Origin: Affinibrenneria salicis
GTDB taxonomy: Bacteria > Pseudomonadota > Gammaproteobacteria > Enterobacterales > Enterobacteriaceae
Direction: 5' to 3'
Length of the DNA: 64,000 nt
NCBI RefSeq assembly: GCF_008710095.1
Contig: NZ_VYKJ01000006.1
Coordinates: 186,001-250,000 of the forward strand
Each line of letters starts with the position of its first letter. The stretch's first letter is position 1. The notes beneath the pieces are model-generated. The model was not told the origin of the DNA and made no database searches. It saw only the letters and a program-made list of their open reading frames with translations. Both the position numbers and the translations under genes were made by a program. Shown piece after piece: positions 35,892 to 45,373 of the stretch.

Positions 35892-35978
35892 AAACGACGA
35901 AGCGCCGCGCGGCCGCGCAAAGCCCGACCGGCGACGGAAAGGAAAGCCGCGGCCGTTTGACCGCGAGCGGCATTAAGG

Positions 35979-36740
35979 TTAGCGAACGGTCTGCAGGAAC
36001 TGGCGCACCCGCTCGGAGTCCGAGTGGTTGAAGAACTTGTCCGGCGGCGCCTGCTCGATGATCAGCCCTTTCTCCAGAAACACCACCTGATCCGAAACCT
36101 GGCGGGCAAACTCCATTTCATGCGTCACCACCACCATGGTGTAGCCTTCGCCCGACAGCGTACGCATTACGCCCAGCACTTCCCCCACCAGTTCCGGGTC
36201 GAGCGCCGAGGTCGGCTCATCGAACAGGATCACTTCCGGGCTCATCGCCAGCGAACGCGCAATGGCGACCCGCTGCTTTTGACCGCCGGATAAGGTGAGC
36301 GGGAAGCTATCGCTCTTGTGCGCCATCCCGACCTTCTCCAGCTGGATGCGGGCGATTTCATTGGCTTCATCGCGCTTCATGCCTTTAACGTGCAGCAGGG
36401 CTTCGGTCACGTTCTGCCGTACGGTCAGATGAGGCCACAGGTTAAAGCTCTGGAATACCATGCCGACGCGTTCGCGGATTTTCGCCAGTTCGCGGTGCGA
36501 CATGGCTTTGCCGGTGCTGTCATTGACGCCGATGCGGCTGCCGGAAATATGGATTTCGCCGCGATCGGGCTGCTCCAGCCAGTTCATGCAGCGCAGCAGA
36601 GTGGATTTACCTGAGCCGGAAGAACCCAGAATACTGACAACCTCGCCCTTTTTGACGGTGAGGTTGATGTCCCTCAGCACTTCGACATTATCAAACTGCT
36701 TGGAGACGTTTTTAACGCTAACGGCAGGAGTCTCACACAT
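35979..36740 (-). CDS. Amino-acid ABC transporter ATP-binding protein (GlnQ/HisP type)
   Basis: 253 residues with Walker A GSSGSGKSTLLRC, the Q-loop FQSFNLWPHLT, signature LSGGQKQRVAIARSL, Walker B VILFDEPTSALDPE and the H-loop VVVTHEMEFA, all intact. It is the last gene of a four-gene importer operon, overlapping the preceding permease gene by 8 bases. It could also energise the ATPase-less importer at 9358-11509, but nothing in the sequence proves this. Confidence 0.92.
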   Translation of the reverse strand: MCETPAVSVKNVSKQFDNVEVLRDINLTVKKGEVVSILGSSGSGKSTLLRCMNWLEQPDRGEIHISGSRIGVNDSTGKAMSHRELAKIRERVGMVFQSFNLWPHLTVRQNVTEALLHVKGMKRDEANEIARIQLEKVGMAHKSDSFPLTLSGGQKQRVAIARSLAMSPEVILFDEPTSALDPELVGEVLGVMRTLSGEGYTMVVVTHEMEFARQVSDQVVFLEKGLIIEQAPPDKFFNHSDSERVRQFLQTVR

Positions 36741-37398
36741 GGGTCATTCCTCTTTTTGCTCCATAGCGGCCCAACCATTTGGTGGCCAGTTCAATAATTA
36801 CGCTGATTAGCCAGTACAGCACGATGGCAATAATAAAGGCTTTAAACGGAATAAAATACGTCGCCTGAACGCTATTGGCGGCCGCGGTAATTTCCTGCAC
36901 GGTAATAATACTGAGGAACGCCGTATCCTTAAGGCAAATAATCAGCTGATTGGCCATCAACGGCAGCGCGCCGGAAATAATATTAGGCAGAATAATGCGG
37001 CGGAAGGTTTTATATTTGGAAAACCCCTGCGCTTGCGCCGCTTCAATATAGCCGGCGGAAAATACCTGACGCTGGCTGCGAAATATTTCGAAAAAATAGG
37101 CGCCATGGTAAAGCGATAGCGCAATCAGGCCGGCGGTAAATGCGCTCATGCTAATGCCGAGTTGCGGTAAACCGTAATACAGCAGATAGGCGAAAATAAG
37201 GAATGGCAGCGTACGCATCAGGCTGACGAAGGCGACAATCGTCCGGTTGAGCGCGCGCAGGTTATGCTCGGTAAAATAGAGTAAATACAATCCCATGATC
37301 ATGCTGATGACCGAGGCAAGAATAAACAGCTCCAGCGTCATCAGGAATCCATCCAGAAATGCCGCACGCTGGGACCAGATAATCGACCACTCACCCAT
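36733..37398 (-). CDS. Amino-acid ABC transporter permease
   Basis: 221 residues with five spans and the EAA loop (GYIEAAQAQGFSKYKTFRRIILPN). Start ATG at 37398 after GGGAGG. One of a permease pair with the product of 37426-38067. Composition is less GC-rich than in most of the window. Confidence 0.9.
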   Translation of the reverse strand: MGEWSIIWSQRAAFLDGFLMTLELFILASVISMIMGLYLLYFTEHNLRALNRTIVAFVSLMRTLPFLIFAYLLYYGLPQLGISMSAFTAGLIALSLYHGAYFFEIFRSQRQVFSAGYIEAAQAQGFSKYKTFRRIILPNIISGALPLMANQLIICLKDTAFLSIITVQEITAAANSVQATYFIPFKAFIIAIVLYWLISVIIELATKWLGRYGAKRGMTHV

Positions 37399-37425
37399 AG
37401 TGCCTCCCGAAAAATAAAGTGAACA

Positions 37426-38067
37426 TCAGCGCGCCAGACGGCGGGCATGTTTTTCCGCTACGCCCTGCAGTTTGACCAGTACGCCGATGATAATGATATA
37501 GAGCAGCGCGGCGGCCAGGATGGGATACAGCGGTTCGTAAGTCACGGAGGAAATACGGTTGGTGACCCGGGTCAGATCGACAATGCCGATCACCGCGATC
37601 GCCGGACTGCCTTTGATCAGAAACGACATTTCGTTGACCAGCGCCGGCAGGCTGACGATCAGCATCTGCGGCAGCATAATGCGGCGGAAGAATGTAAAGC
37701 GGCGCATCCCCACCGATTCCGCCGCTTCTCGCTGTTCGCGCGGAAAGTTGATAAAGGCGTTACGCCAGATTTCGGCGTTAAAGGCGGCGGTGTTCAGCGT
37801 TAGCGACAGAATGGCCGCCGCGTGCTTATCCATATTAATATTAAACGTGGGCAGGGACAGGAACAGGAACAGCACCAGCGTAACCAGCGGGGTCGCGCGC
37901 GCCCAGCTGATGTACAGCACCAGCAGTTGATCGACGACAGGAATTTTCATCATTCGGATCAGGGCGATAATCAGACCGAAGCTGACGCCGAACGCAATGG
38001 CGATGGCTGAAATCCACGTTGTGGTCCATGCGCCTTCCAGCAGTAGCCACCATGAATCTACGTCCAT
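37426..38067 (-). CDS. Amino-acid ABC transporter permease
   Basis: 213 residues with the EAA-type loop (REQREAAESVGMRRFTFFRRIMLPQ) and ISWARATPLVTLVLFLFLSLP, the counterpart of the FRGTPLL motif. It follows the binding-protein gene by 73 bases and precedes the second permease by 27. Confidence 0.9.
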   Translation of the reverse strand: MDVDSWWLLLEGAWTTTWISAIAIAFGVSFGLIIALIRMMKIPVVDQLLVLYISWARATPLVTLVLFLFLSLPTFNINMDKHAAAILSLTLNTAAFNAEIWRNAFINFPREQREAAESVGMRRFTFFRRIMLPQMLIVSLPALVNEMSFLIKGSPAIAVIGIVDLTRVTNRISSVTYEPLYPILAAALLYIIIIGVLVKLQGVAEKHARRLAR

Positions 38068-38140
38068 GATCTTCTCCTGTAGTGTAAAGCCGTTGCGAAG
38101 TGCGACGCCGGGGCGAGCCCGGCGTGGACGAGAGCGTTAC

Positions 38141-39004
38141 TTATTGGCCGGCGAGTTCGTGGAACTGCGCCGCGCTGGTGATGGCGACAGGAGGCAGGTC
38201 TTCATAGCTTTCGCCAAACCATTTTTTCTGCAGTTCCTGCAAACGGCCGGTCTGACGCAGGTGGTTGATAAAGTCCGTCATATACGCCAGCAGCTCCGGC
38301 GAATTTTTCGGAATCGGCCAGCCGATATAGCCCGGGCCGGATACCGCCTGACCTTTGGCGAACACTTTCGGTTTGGCCTTCACCAGATCGTTGACCGAGA
38401 TAACAACGTTGATCACGTAATCCAGACGGCCGTTGGCCAGATCGGCGTAAGCTTCCGGGTAGGACTGATACTCCACGACCGGTCCCAGTTTACCGCCGGA
38501 TTTTTCCAGCATCGTTTTCAGCTCGGGCAGACGGCTTAACAGCGCGCTGCCCGCCTGCAGGCCGACTTTTTTGCCGCTCAGATCGGCGATGGAATTAATG
38601 GAGTCATCTTTGGCGCGTTTAACATAGTAATGCTGCGCCGAAGCCAGCGGCGGAGTGTAATTAAATACGTTCAGGCGTTCATCGGTCACGACCGCGCCGG
38701 TTAGCGCCATATCGTACTGGCCGGTGGAGACGGACGCGAGCAGGCCGGTCCACGGAAGAATACTTTGCTCTACCTTGAATTTGGCATATTTACGTAATTC
38801 TTCCAGCATGTCTTTATTAAAACCATCGGCCTTTCCATTAGTAATAAAATTAAAAGGTGCGTAATCATCTTCGGTGGCAACTTTTAATGTTCCGCTTTTT
38901 TCAATTTGCGGTAAATCAGCCGACCAGGCGCTGAGTGAAAATGTCATCGCCATACCGGCGATCAGTGCATAAATTCCGCTGCGTGAAATCAACTTCTTTT
39001 TCAT
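38141..39004 (-). CDS. Periplasmic amino-acid binding protein (family 3)
   Basis: 287 residues with a signal peptide (MKKKLISRSGIYALIAGMAMTFSLSAWSA) and family-3 core KSGTLKVATEDDYAPFNFITNGKADGFNKDM and GKKVGLQAGSALL. First gene of the importer operon, AAAGGTGG before the ATG at 39004. Divergent from the MocR regulator over a 272-base gap holding the conserved 15-mer, so probably induced with the aminotransferase. Ligand unknown; an amino acid or omega-amino acid processed by that enzyme is likely. Confidence 0.9.
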   Translation of the reverse strand: MKKKLISRSGIYALIAGMAMTFSLSAWSADLPQIEKSGTLKVATEDDYAPFNFITNGKADGFNKDMLEELRKYAKFKVEQSILPWTGLLASVSTGQYDMALTGAVVTDERLNVFNYTPPLASAQHYYVKRAKDDSINSIADLSGKKVGLQAGSALLSRLPELKTMLEKSGGKLGPVVEYQSYPEAYADLANGRLDYVINVVISVNDLVKAKPKVFAKGQAVSGPGYIGWPIPKNSPELLAYMTDFINHLRQTGRLQELQKKWFGESYEDLPPVAITSAAQFHELAGQ

Positions 39005-39172
39005 AGCACCACCTTTTTCTGTTTAATAATATGATGTATCGACATCCCGGTACGTAACCTGGTGAACGTTGCAAAATGCGTGCCGTAATAATTTATCCGC
39101 AGTTGATTTAAAGGATAAAATGGACTGCTAACGCGCTAACGTCTTGCATTTTTACTTTAAGAGGCGCTTTCC

Positions 39173-39197
39173 CTGGCTGAATAGAGCCAGATGCGTT
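39173..39197. promoter_or_regulatory. Probable MocR operator before the regulator and importer genes
   Basis: Contains AGAGCCAGATGCGTT (39183-39197), identical to 35034-35048, and an inverted repeat CTGGCT-GAATAG-AGCCAG (39173-39190). It lies 80 bases before the MocR start in the divergent gap. The shared motif ties the two gaps to one regulator. Confidence 0.65.
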
Positions 39198-39276
39198 AGT
39201 TTTATGTGTCAGTAAAAGTAAAAGTGGTACAGCTTTTGCGAGTCTTGTAGCGAGTGGTGGTCTGGAGGAACGGTTA

Positions 39277-40740
39277 ATGAATACACATCGCCTGCATGTT
39301 GAGTTTGATAAACATCGTGGTCTGCAGGAGCAGCTACGTGAAACGCTGGTGAATGCGATTCTGACCGGAATTTTTCCTGTGGATGAGGCGCTGCCGTCCT
39401 GCCGCCAGCTGGCGGCGCAGCTGGGCGTATCGCGTAATACCACCGCTCTGGTGTTTGAAAGCCTGGTCAGCGACGGCTATCTGGTCAGTCGTCCGCGCAG
39501 CGGATTTTACCTGCATCCGGACTATCACCCCGGCTGTTTGCCGGTTTCGGGCAACGCGCCAGAATGCAGCGCGGATGCACCAAAATGGGGCAATCGGCTG
39601 CGCAAGTCGCCGAGCCAGTTTGAGTCGATTATGAAACCGGCGCACTGGATGCACTACCGCTACCCGTTTATTTACGGCCAGCCGGATACCCGGTCGTTTC
39701 CCATGACCCAGTGGCGTTCGACCTCGCGCTGGCTGAACGGCGGAATGCGCGATCATCAGTGGCTGGTCGATCAGGTGGACCAGGACGTGCCGATGCTGCT
39801 GGAGCAGATCCGCACGCGTATCCTGCCGAAGCGCGGCATCGTGGCCGGCAACGATGAGATCCTGGTAACGCTGGGATCGCAAAACGCGCTTTTTCTGCTG
39901 GCGCAGCTGTTGATGCGGCGGGGCGTCAAAGTCGGCGTGGAAAGCCCCGGTTTTCGCGAAGGCATCAATACGTTTTTGCTGCACGACGCCGATATCGTGG
40001 TGCATGACGTGGACGAGCAGGGCATCGTGCTGGGCGACCGGCCGGCCTGCGATTATTACTACGTTACGCCGGGGCATCAGGTGCCGACCGGCGTGACGAT
40101 GAGCGTCGCTCGCCGTCATCAACTGATGGAGCAGGCGCGGCTGGCGGACACGGTAATTATCGAAGACGATTACGATTCGGAGAGCAACTTCGCCGATAAT
40201 CCGCTGCCGGCGCTGAAGGCCAGCGATCGCAGCGGCCGGGTGATATACGTCAGCAGCCTGTCGAAAGCGCTATCGCCGGGGCTGCGTCTGGGTTTTATGG
40301 TGGCCGACCCCGAGCTGATCGACGAACTCAGGGCGCTGCGCCGCCTGATGTACCGCCATCCGCCGGCCAACATCCAGTACCAGATGGCGCATTTTCTGGC
40401 GCAGGGCTATTACGAAACCCATCTGCGCCGCTACCGGGAAGAGTCCTCTCGCCGCTGGGATCGGCTGCACCAGACGCTGAACAAGCTGATGCCCGAATGC
40501 CGGCGCATCCCCGGCAGCGAGCAGGCTAACGCGTTCTGGCTCAGCGCGCCGGAGGGGATTAATACCGAGATGCTGACCTGGCGGGCGGCGCACGCCGGGG
40601 TGCTGATTGAACCGGGGCACCGCCACTTCCTGTGCGATGCGCCGCCGAACAACTATTTTCGCATGGGATTTCACGCCATCGCCACCGAAGACATTATGCC
40701 GGGCGTGGAAACGCTGCGTCACCAGCTGCTGCGCGGCTGA
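39277..40740 (+). CDS. MocR-family regulator (GntR helix-turn-helix fused to aminotransferase fold)
   Basis: 487 residues: GntR-type winged helix at about 10-80 (LREQLRETLVNAILTGIFPVDEALPSCRQLAAQLGVSRNTT split by the recognition helix) and a fold-type I aminotransferase domain, with the PLP lysine in VSSLSKALSPGLRLGF and the EDDYDSE motif. MocR proteins such as GabR, PdxR and TauR sense PLP adducts of amino compounds. GGAGG precedes the ATG. It is the expected regulator of the neighbouring importer, aminotransferase and TauE-like genes. Confidence 0.92.
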   Translation: MNTHRLHVEFDKHRGLQEQLRETLVNAILTGIFPVDEALPSCRQLAAQLGVSRNTTALVFESLVSDGYLVSRPRSGFYLHPDYHPGCLPVSGNAPECSADAPKWGNRLRKSPSQFESIMKPAHWMHYRYPFIYGQPDTRSFPMTQWRSTSRWLNGGMRDHQWLVDQVDQDVPMLLEQIRTRILPKRGIVAGNDEILVTLGSQNALFLLAQLLMRRGVKVGVESPGFREGINTFLLHDADIVVHDVDEQGIVLGDRPACDYYYVTPGHQVPTGVTMSVARRHQLMEQARLADTVIIEDDYDSESNFADNPLPALKASDRSGRVIYVSSLSKALSPGLRLGFMVADPELIDELRALRRLMYRHPPANIQYQMAHFLAQGYYETHLRRYREESSRRWDRLHQTLNKLMPECRRIPGSEQANAFWLSAPEGINTEMLTWRAAHAGVLIEPGHRHFLCDAPPNNYFRMGFHAIATEDIMPGVETLRHQLLRG

Positions 40741-40924
40741 GTGTTTCGCCTGCCGGACGGCGCCTGATTGAGCGCCTTGCCGTACCGGCCGCGTCGCTTT
40801 TTCCTTTCCCCGCCGGCGTCGCGCCGGCTCCCCTTTCATTACTGAGATCGCAGGTCGGCTAACGAAGCCCGCAGGCGGGTGGATGTATTGTGCGGAATTA
40901 TGCGCCACGTCAAAATTTATAAAC

Positions 40925-40941
40925 GATAATGAGTATCATTT
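40925..40941. promoter_or_regulatory. Fur box upstream of the NikA-like importer operon
   Basis: GATAATGAGTATCATTT is a near-perfect match to the Fur consensus GATAATGATWATCATT. It is 76 bases before the start at 41017 and no other gene start is near. It implies repression of the importer and the MATE gene when iron is plentiful. Confidence 0.85.
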
Positions 40942-41016
40942 GTTTGATAGGCGGTTAAAATAGCGCGATTTTTTCTCTCTCCGCGCTACGGCGCTTTCAG
41001 TAAATGGATTATTACT

Positions 41017-42654
41017 ATGTCTTCATACCTCAACGTATTGCGTTTTCGTTCGTCCTCCGGGTTAACAGCACGCCGTCATCGCGGCCTGATCGCGGGCCGG
41101 CGCCTGGCCGCCGCGCTGTTATTCTGCCTCGCCCCGTTTTCCGCGCCGCCGGCGCTTGCGCAGGAGACGGCCTCGCTGACCTTCGCCAATTTTCGCGATA
41201 TTCGCGATCTCAATCCGCACATCTATTCCGGTGAAATCTGGGCGCAGAACATGCTGTATGAGTCGCTGGTGAAGGTCACCGATCGCGGCATTGAGCCGTG
41301 GCTGGCGGAAAAGTGGGATACCTCGGCGGACGGTAAGATTTATACCTTTACCTTGCGCAGCGGCGTAACGTTCAGCGACGGTACTCCGTTTAACGCGTCG
41401 GTGGCCAAACAGAATGTCGATGCGGTGCTGGCGAACCGTGAACGGCACGGCTGGCTGGAAATGGTGCGCGTCATCGATAAGGTCGACGCGCTGGACGACC
41501 GACGGCTGCGCTTTACCCTTAAAGAGCCCTACTATCCGTTGCTCACCGAACTGGCGGTGACCCGGCCGATGCGCTTTATCTCGCCCGCCGCGATGATCGA
41601 CGGCGGCACGAAAAAGGGCGTGCGGGCGTTCATCGGCACCGGGCCTTATGTGCTGAGCGAGCATAAGACGGATGAGTACGCCGTCTTTACCCGCAATCCG
41701 CATTACTGGGGCGCGCCGCCGCGGCTGGAAAAGGTGGTGATGAAGGTGATACCGGATAACCAGACCCGGCTGCTGGCGCTGCAGAAAGGCGAGATCGACA
41801 TGATCTACGGGAAAAATATGATCGACGCCGACGCCTTCGCCCGTTTGAGCGCCGATAAACAGTTCACTACGCTGCTGTCCGGGCCGGTTTCCACCCGGAT
41901 GCTGCTGATTAATACCCGTTCGGCAAACCTGAGCGATGTTCGGGTGCGTCAGGCTCTGCAGCACGCGGTCAATAAAACCGACATCGCCGAAGGGATCTTC
42001 AACGGCAGCGAAGCGCCGGCGGATACGCTGCTGGCGAAGAATGTGCCGTACAGCAATCTGGATCTGCGGCCTTACGCCTGGGATGTCGAGCGGGCGGAAA
42101 AACTGCTGGATGAGGCGGGCTGGCGCCGGACGGCGGGGCAATCCTGGCGCCAAAAAGACGGCCAGCCGTTATCCATCGCGCTGTACTACGACAGCAATAC
42201 CGCCTCGCAGAAGGCGATCGCCGAGTACCTGCAGAGCGAACTGGCCGGACTGGGTATTGAACTCCGGCTATATGGCGAGGAAGAGCAGGCGTATCGCGAC
42301 CGCCAGAAGGCCGGTCGTTTCGATATTGTGTTTAATATTTCCTGGGGCACGCCTTACGATCCGCAGTCATTCCTGTCCGGCATGAAACTGCCGGTGTACG
42401 GCGACTATGCCGCTCAGCAGGGGCTTAGTCAGAAAAAACAGATCGATGACAGCATCAGTCATGCGCTGATCACCACCGATGAAACGCAGCGTCAGGCGCT
42501 GTATCGCTATGTGCTGACCACGCTGCATGATGAGGCGGTCTATATTCCGCTTACCTATGAACGCAACCGGGCGGTGTATGTGAACAGTCTGCGCGGCGTA
42601 GGTTTTAATCCGTCACAGTTCGAGATCCCATTCGATCGCATGTATCGAGAGTAA
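41017..42654 (+). CDS. NikA-like periplasmic binding protein for metal, metallophore or peptide
   Basis: 545 residues, signal peptide with a long N-region (to about residue 48, ALAQ). Family-5 binding-protein fold clearly closest to NikA: LTFANFRDIRDLNPHIYSGEIWAQNMLYESLVK, ERHGWLEMVRVIDKVDAL, IGTGPYVLSEHK. In the loop corresponding to E. coli NikA DPHAF...PSHADF, where the Ni-binding His416 lies, this protein has DPQSF and PVYGDY, so no histidine is present. Ligand is therefore probably not Ni-(His)2; a metal-chelate or other complex is more likely. First gene of a Fur-box operon. Confidence 0.85.
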   Translation: MSSYLNVLRFRSSSGLTARRHRGLIAGRRLAAALLFCLAPFSAPPALAQETASLTFANFRDIRDLNPHIYSGEIWAQNMLYESLVKVTDRGIEPWLAEKWDTSADGKIYTFTLRSGVTFSDGTPFNASVAKQNVDAVLANRERHGWLEMVRVIDKVDALDDRRLRFTLKEPYYPLLTELAVTRPMRFISPAAMIDGGTKKGVRAFIGTGPYVLSEHKTDEYAVFTRNPHYWGAPPRLEKVVMKVIPDNQTRLLALQKGEIDMIYGKNMIDADAFARLSADKQFTTLLSGPVSTRMLLINTRSANLSDVRVRQALQHAVNKTDIAEGIFNGSEAPADTLLAKNVPYSNLDLRPYAWDVERAEKLLDEAGWRRTAGQSWRQKDGQPLSIALYYDSNTASQKAIAEYLQSELAGLGIELRLYGEEEQAYRDRQKAGRFDIVFNISWGTPYDPQSFLSGMKLPVYGDYAAQQGLSQKKQIDDSISHALITTDETQRQALYRYVLTTLHDEAVYIPLTYERNRAVYVNSLRGVGFNPSQFEIPFDRMYRE

Positions 42655-42760
42655 GGCGGCGGCGCGCGATCCGGACGGATCGCGCCGGCCATCTGTCTGT
42701 ACGCCGGCCGGTGAATGACCGGCCGGCTGGTTGTCCGATCTATGAATGACAGGGAATGAC

Positions 42761-43693
42761 GTGAAAAAGTATATTTGCCGTCGTCTGCTGCTGACGCTGC
42801 CCATTCTGCTGGGCATTTCGTTTTTGTCCTTCGCGCTGCTGAATCTGGTGCCCGCCGATCCGGCCGAAGTCGCTCTGCGGGTGAATGAAATTATTCCGAC
42901 GCCGCAAGCTGTCGCTCAGATGCGTCAGCAACTCGGGCTGGATCGTCCCTTTCTGCTCCGCTATCTGTACTGGCTGGCCGATGCCGTGCGGCTGGATTTC
43001 GGCTATTCCTACATTAACCATCGTCTGGTGCTGGATGAGATCGCCCGCTGTCTGCCCGCCACGTTGATGCTGGCGGCGCTGGCGATGGCGATCGTCCTGT
43101 GCGTCAGCGTACCGCTTGGCGTACTGAGCGCGGTCTATAAAGACAGCCTGTTCGATCGATTGATTCGCATGCTGGTGTTTCTGATCACCGCCATGCCCAG
43201 CTACTGGCTGGGTTTGCTGCTTATCTGGTGGCTGGCGCTGGCCTGGGATCTATTGCCCACCAGCGGCAGCGGCAGCGCGGCGCATATCGTCCTGCCGGCG
43301 ATCACGCTGTCGATGGTTTATGTGGCGATCTATATACGCCTGATCCGAAATAATATGCTGGAAAATATGCAGCAATATTATGTTTATTATGCGCGTGCGC
43401 GCGGTCTGAGCGAGCGGCGCATTATCCTGCGCCACGTGCTGCGCAACTCGCTGCACAGCAGCATTACCGCGCTGGGCATGAGTATTCCGCAGCTGTTGGC
43501 GGGAACGGTGATCATCGAAAATATCTTCGCCTGGCCGGGCATCGGCCGTCTGTGTATCTCGGCGATTTTCAGCCGCGATTATCCGGTGATTCAGGCGTAT
43601 ATCCTGATGATGGCGCTGCTGTTTGTGATCTGCAATCTGCTGGTCGATGTTCTGCAGCGCTGGATGGACCCATCTTTACGGCACGAGGGATGA
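42761..43693 (+). CDS. NikB-like ABC permease
   Basis: About 310 residues from a GTG at 42761 (AGGGA 5 bases upstream); an ATG at 42746 is possible but has no ribosome site. Six spans, start VKKYICRRLLLTLPILLGISFLSFALL, and the EAA loop (YARARGLSERRIILRHVLRN). Pairs with the NikC-like product. The 106-base gap to the binding-protein gene carries no visible terminator. Confidence 0.88.
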   Translation: MKKYICRRLLLTLPILLGISFLSFALLNLVPADPAEVALRVNEIIPTPQAVAQMRQQLGLDRPFLLRYLYWLADAVRLDFGYSYINHRLVLDEIARCLPATLMLAALAMAIVLCVSVPLGVLSAVYKDSLFDRLIRMLVFLITAMPSYWLGLLLIWWLALAWDLLPTSGSGSAAHIVLPAITLSMVYVAIYIRLIRNNMLENMQQYYVYYARARGLSERRIILRHVLRNSLHSSITALGMSIPQLLAGTVIIENIFAWPGIGRLCISAIFSRDYPVIQAYILMMALLFVICNLLVDVLQRWMDPSLRHEG

Positions 43694-43694
43694 C

Positions 43695-44525
43695 ATGCAT
43701 TTTTTACGTAAACTGCTGCGCGACAGGATCGCGCTGCTCTGCCTGCTGGTGATTATTACGGTGGTGGCGATCGGCATTTTCGCGCCCTGGCTGGCGCCTG
43801 AGGATCCCAATAAAATCCATATCGCGCGCAAGTACGCGCAGATTGGCGCTCGCTTTCCGCTCGGCTCCGACCATCTGGGGCGCTGCATACTGTCGCGACT
43901 GATGTTTGGCGTGCGCACCACGCTGTTCCTCGCGCTGTTTACCATGGCGGTCACCATCGTCATCGGCAGCCTGTTCGGTTTCCTGTCCGGCTATTTCCGC
44001 GGCCGGCTGGATGAGATGATGATGCGCGCCTGCGATATCATGCTGTCCTTCCCCAGCCAGGTGATGATCCTGGCGATTGTCGGGGTGCTGGGGGTCGGCA
44101 TCGGCAACGTCATCCTGGCCAATATTCTGGTGAAATGGGCGTGGTATACCCGCATGATCCGTTCCATCGTGATCAGGCATAGTCAGCAGAACTACATTCT
44201 GTTTTCGCGCGCCAGCGGCACGCCGCTGTGGTTTATTCTGCGCCGTCACCTGTTGCCCAATACGCTGTCCGAGATTCTGGTGCTGGCCACGCTCGATACC
44301 GGCTGGGTGATCCTGAATATTTCCGCTCTGTCGTTTCTCGGTCTGGGCGTGCAGGCGCCGACGGCCGAATGGGGCACGATGCTAAGCGAAGCGCAGAAGG
44401 TCATGCTCAGCCATCCGACGCAGATGTTGGCGCCGGGGCTGGCGATTCTGCTGGTGGTGGTGGCATTTAATTTGCTGGGCGACTGCCTGCGCGATGCGCT
44501 GGATCCGCGGGAGGCGCACGGATGA
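43695..44525 (+). CDS. NikC-like ABC permease
   Basis: 276 residues starting MHFLRKLLRDRIALLCLLVI at 43695, one base after the NikB-like stop, with GAGGGA upstream. It has the LGSDHLGRCILSRLMFGVRTTLFLAL segment and EAA loop (YILFSRASGTPLWFILRRHLLPN) of the OppC/NikC family. Four-base overlap with the next gene. Confidence 0.9.
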   Translation: MHFLRKLLRDRIALLCLLVIITVVAIGIFAPWLAPEDPNKIHIARKYAQIGARFPLGSDHLGRCILSRLMFGVRTTLFLALFTMAVTIVIGSLFGFLSGYFRGRLDEMMMRACDIMLSFPSQVMILAIVGVLGVGIGNVILANILVKWAWYTRMIRSIVIRHSQQNYILFSRASGTPLWFILRRHLLPNTLSEILVLATLDTGWVILNISALSFLGLGVQAPTAEWGTMLSEAQKVMLSHPTQMLAPGLAILLVVVAFNLLGDCLRDALDPREAHG

Positions 44526-45373
44526 GCGATCTATTGCGGGTAGAAAATTTACAGGTTGATCTGGCGGCCGGCGGCAATCGCCTGCTGCACGATATTTCTT
44601 TTTCGCTGCCGCGCCATGCCTGCCTGGGGATCGTCGGCGAAAGCGGCAGCGGTAAAAGCCTTACCTGTCGCGCGCTTGTCGGGTTACTGGGCGGGCAGTT
44701 CATTCGGTCGGGCCAGGCCTGGCTGCATGATACGAATTTACTGGCGCAGCAACCGGATGCGATGCGTCGTCTGCGGGGTAAAACGATCGGTATGATCCTG
44801 CAACATCCGATGAGCGCCTTCGATCCCTTGCAGACGATCGGCAGTCAGATGGCGGAAACCTTTAGCGTGCATCTGGCGTTGACTCAGCGCGATGCTCGCG
44901 GGCTGGCGCTGGAGATGATGCAACGGGTCCGGCTGCGCGATGTCGCGAGCTTATTTGATAAATATCCCAGTCAAATCAGCGGCGGTATGCTGCAGCGGGC
45001 GATGATCGCCATTGCGCTGGCGCTGGAGCCCCAGTTGCTGATCGCCGATGAGCCGACCACCGCGCTCGATTCGGTGACGCAATTCGACATCATGCGCGAA
45101 TTCCGCGCGATTCGTGAGCGCCTGGGCACCACCATGATTTTTATTTCGCACGATTTCGGCGTCGTGAGCCGGATCGCCGATCGGGTTTTGGTCATGCAGC
45201 AAGGGCAGGTGGTAGAGCAGGGGACGGTGGAACAGGCGCTGCGTCAGCCCCGGCACCAGCACACCCGCTATCTGGTGGCGTCCCGTCAGGCGCTGCAGCG
45301 GCGCTATCGGACGCTGGTCCGGCCGTCGTCGAACCGACTTTCGCAGGAGGGAGCAGATGAGTACGTTGATTGA
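44522..45373 (+). CDS. NikD-like ABC ATP-binding protein
   Basis: 283 residues with Walker A GESGSGKSLTCR, signature ISGGMLQRAMIAIAL, Walker B LLIADEPTTALD and H-loop ISHDFGVV. It belongs to the DppD/NikD group. It overlaps the NikE-like gene by 17 bases. The C-terminus lacks the CxxC-type cysteine cluster that some Opp/DppD proteins carry. Confidence 0.9.
   Translation: MSDLLRVENLQVDLAAGGNRLLHDISFSLPRHACLGIVGESGSGKSLTCRALVGLLGGQFIRSGQAWLHDTNLLAQQPDAMRRLRGKTIGMILQHPMSAFDPLQTIGSQMAETFSVHLALTQRDARGLALEMMQRVRLRDVASLFDKYPSQISGGMLQRAMIAIALALEPQLLIADEPTTALDSVTQFDIMREFRAIRERLGTTMIFISHDFGVVSRIADRVLVMQQGQVVEQGTVEQALRQPRHQHTRYLVASRQALQRRYRTLVRPSSNRLSQEGADEYVD

Noticed and set aside
35979..36740. Assigning this ATPase to the importer at 9358-11509
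   Set aside because: It is in the middle of its own complete operon over 20 kb away; sharing cannot be shown from sequence.
33487..39004. Naming the locus a taurine-degradation cluster
   Set aside because: Aminotransferase, TauE-like and MocR genes fit, but xsc and pta-type genes are absent and the enzyme class acts on many omega-amino acids.
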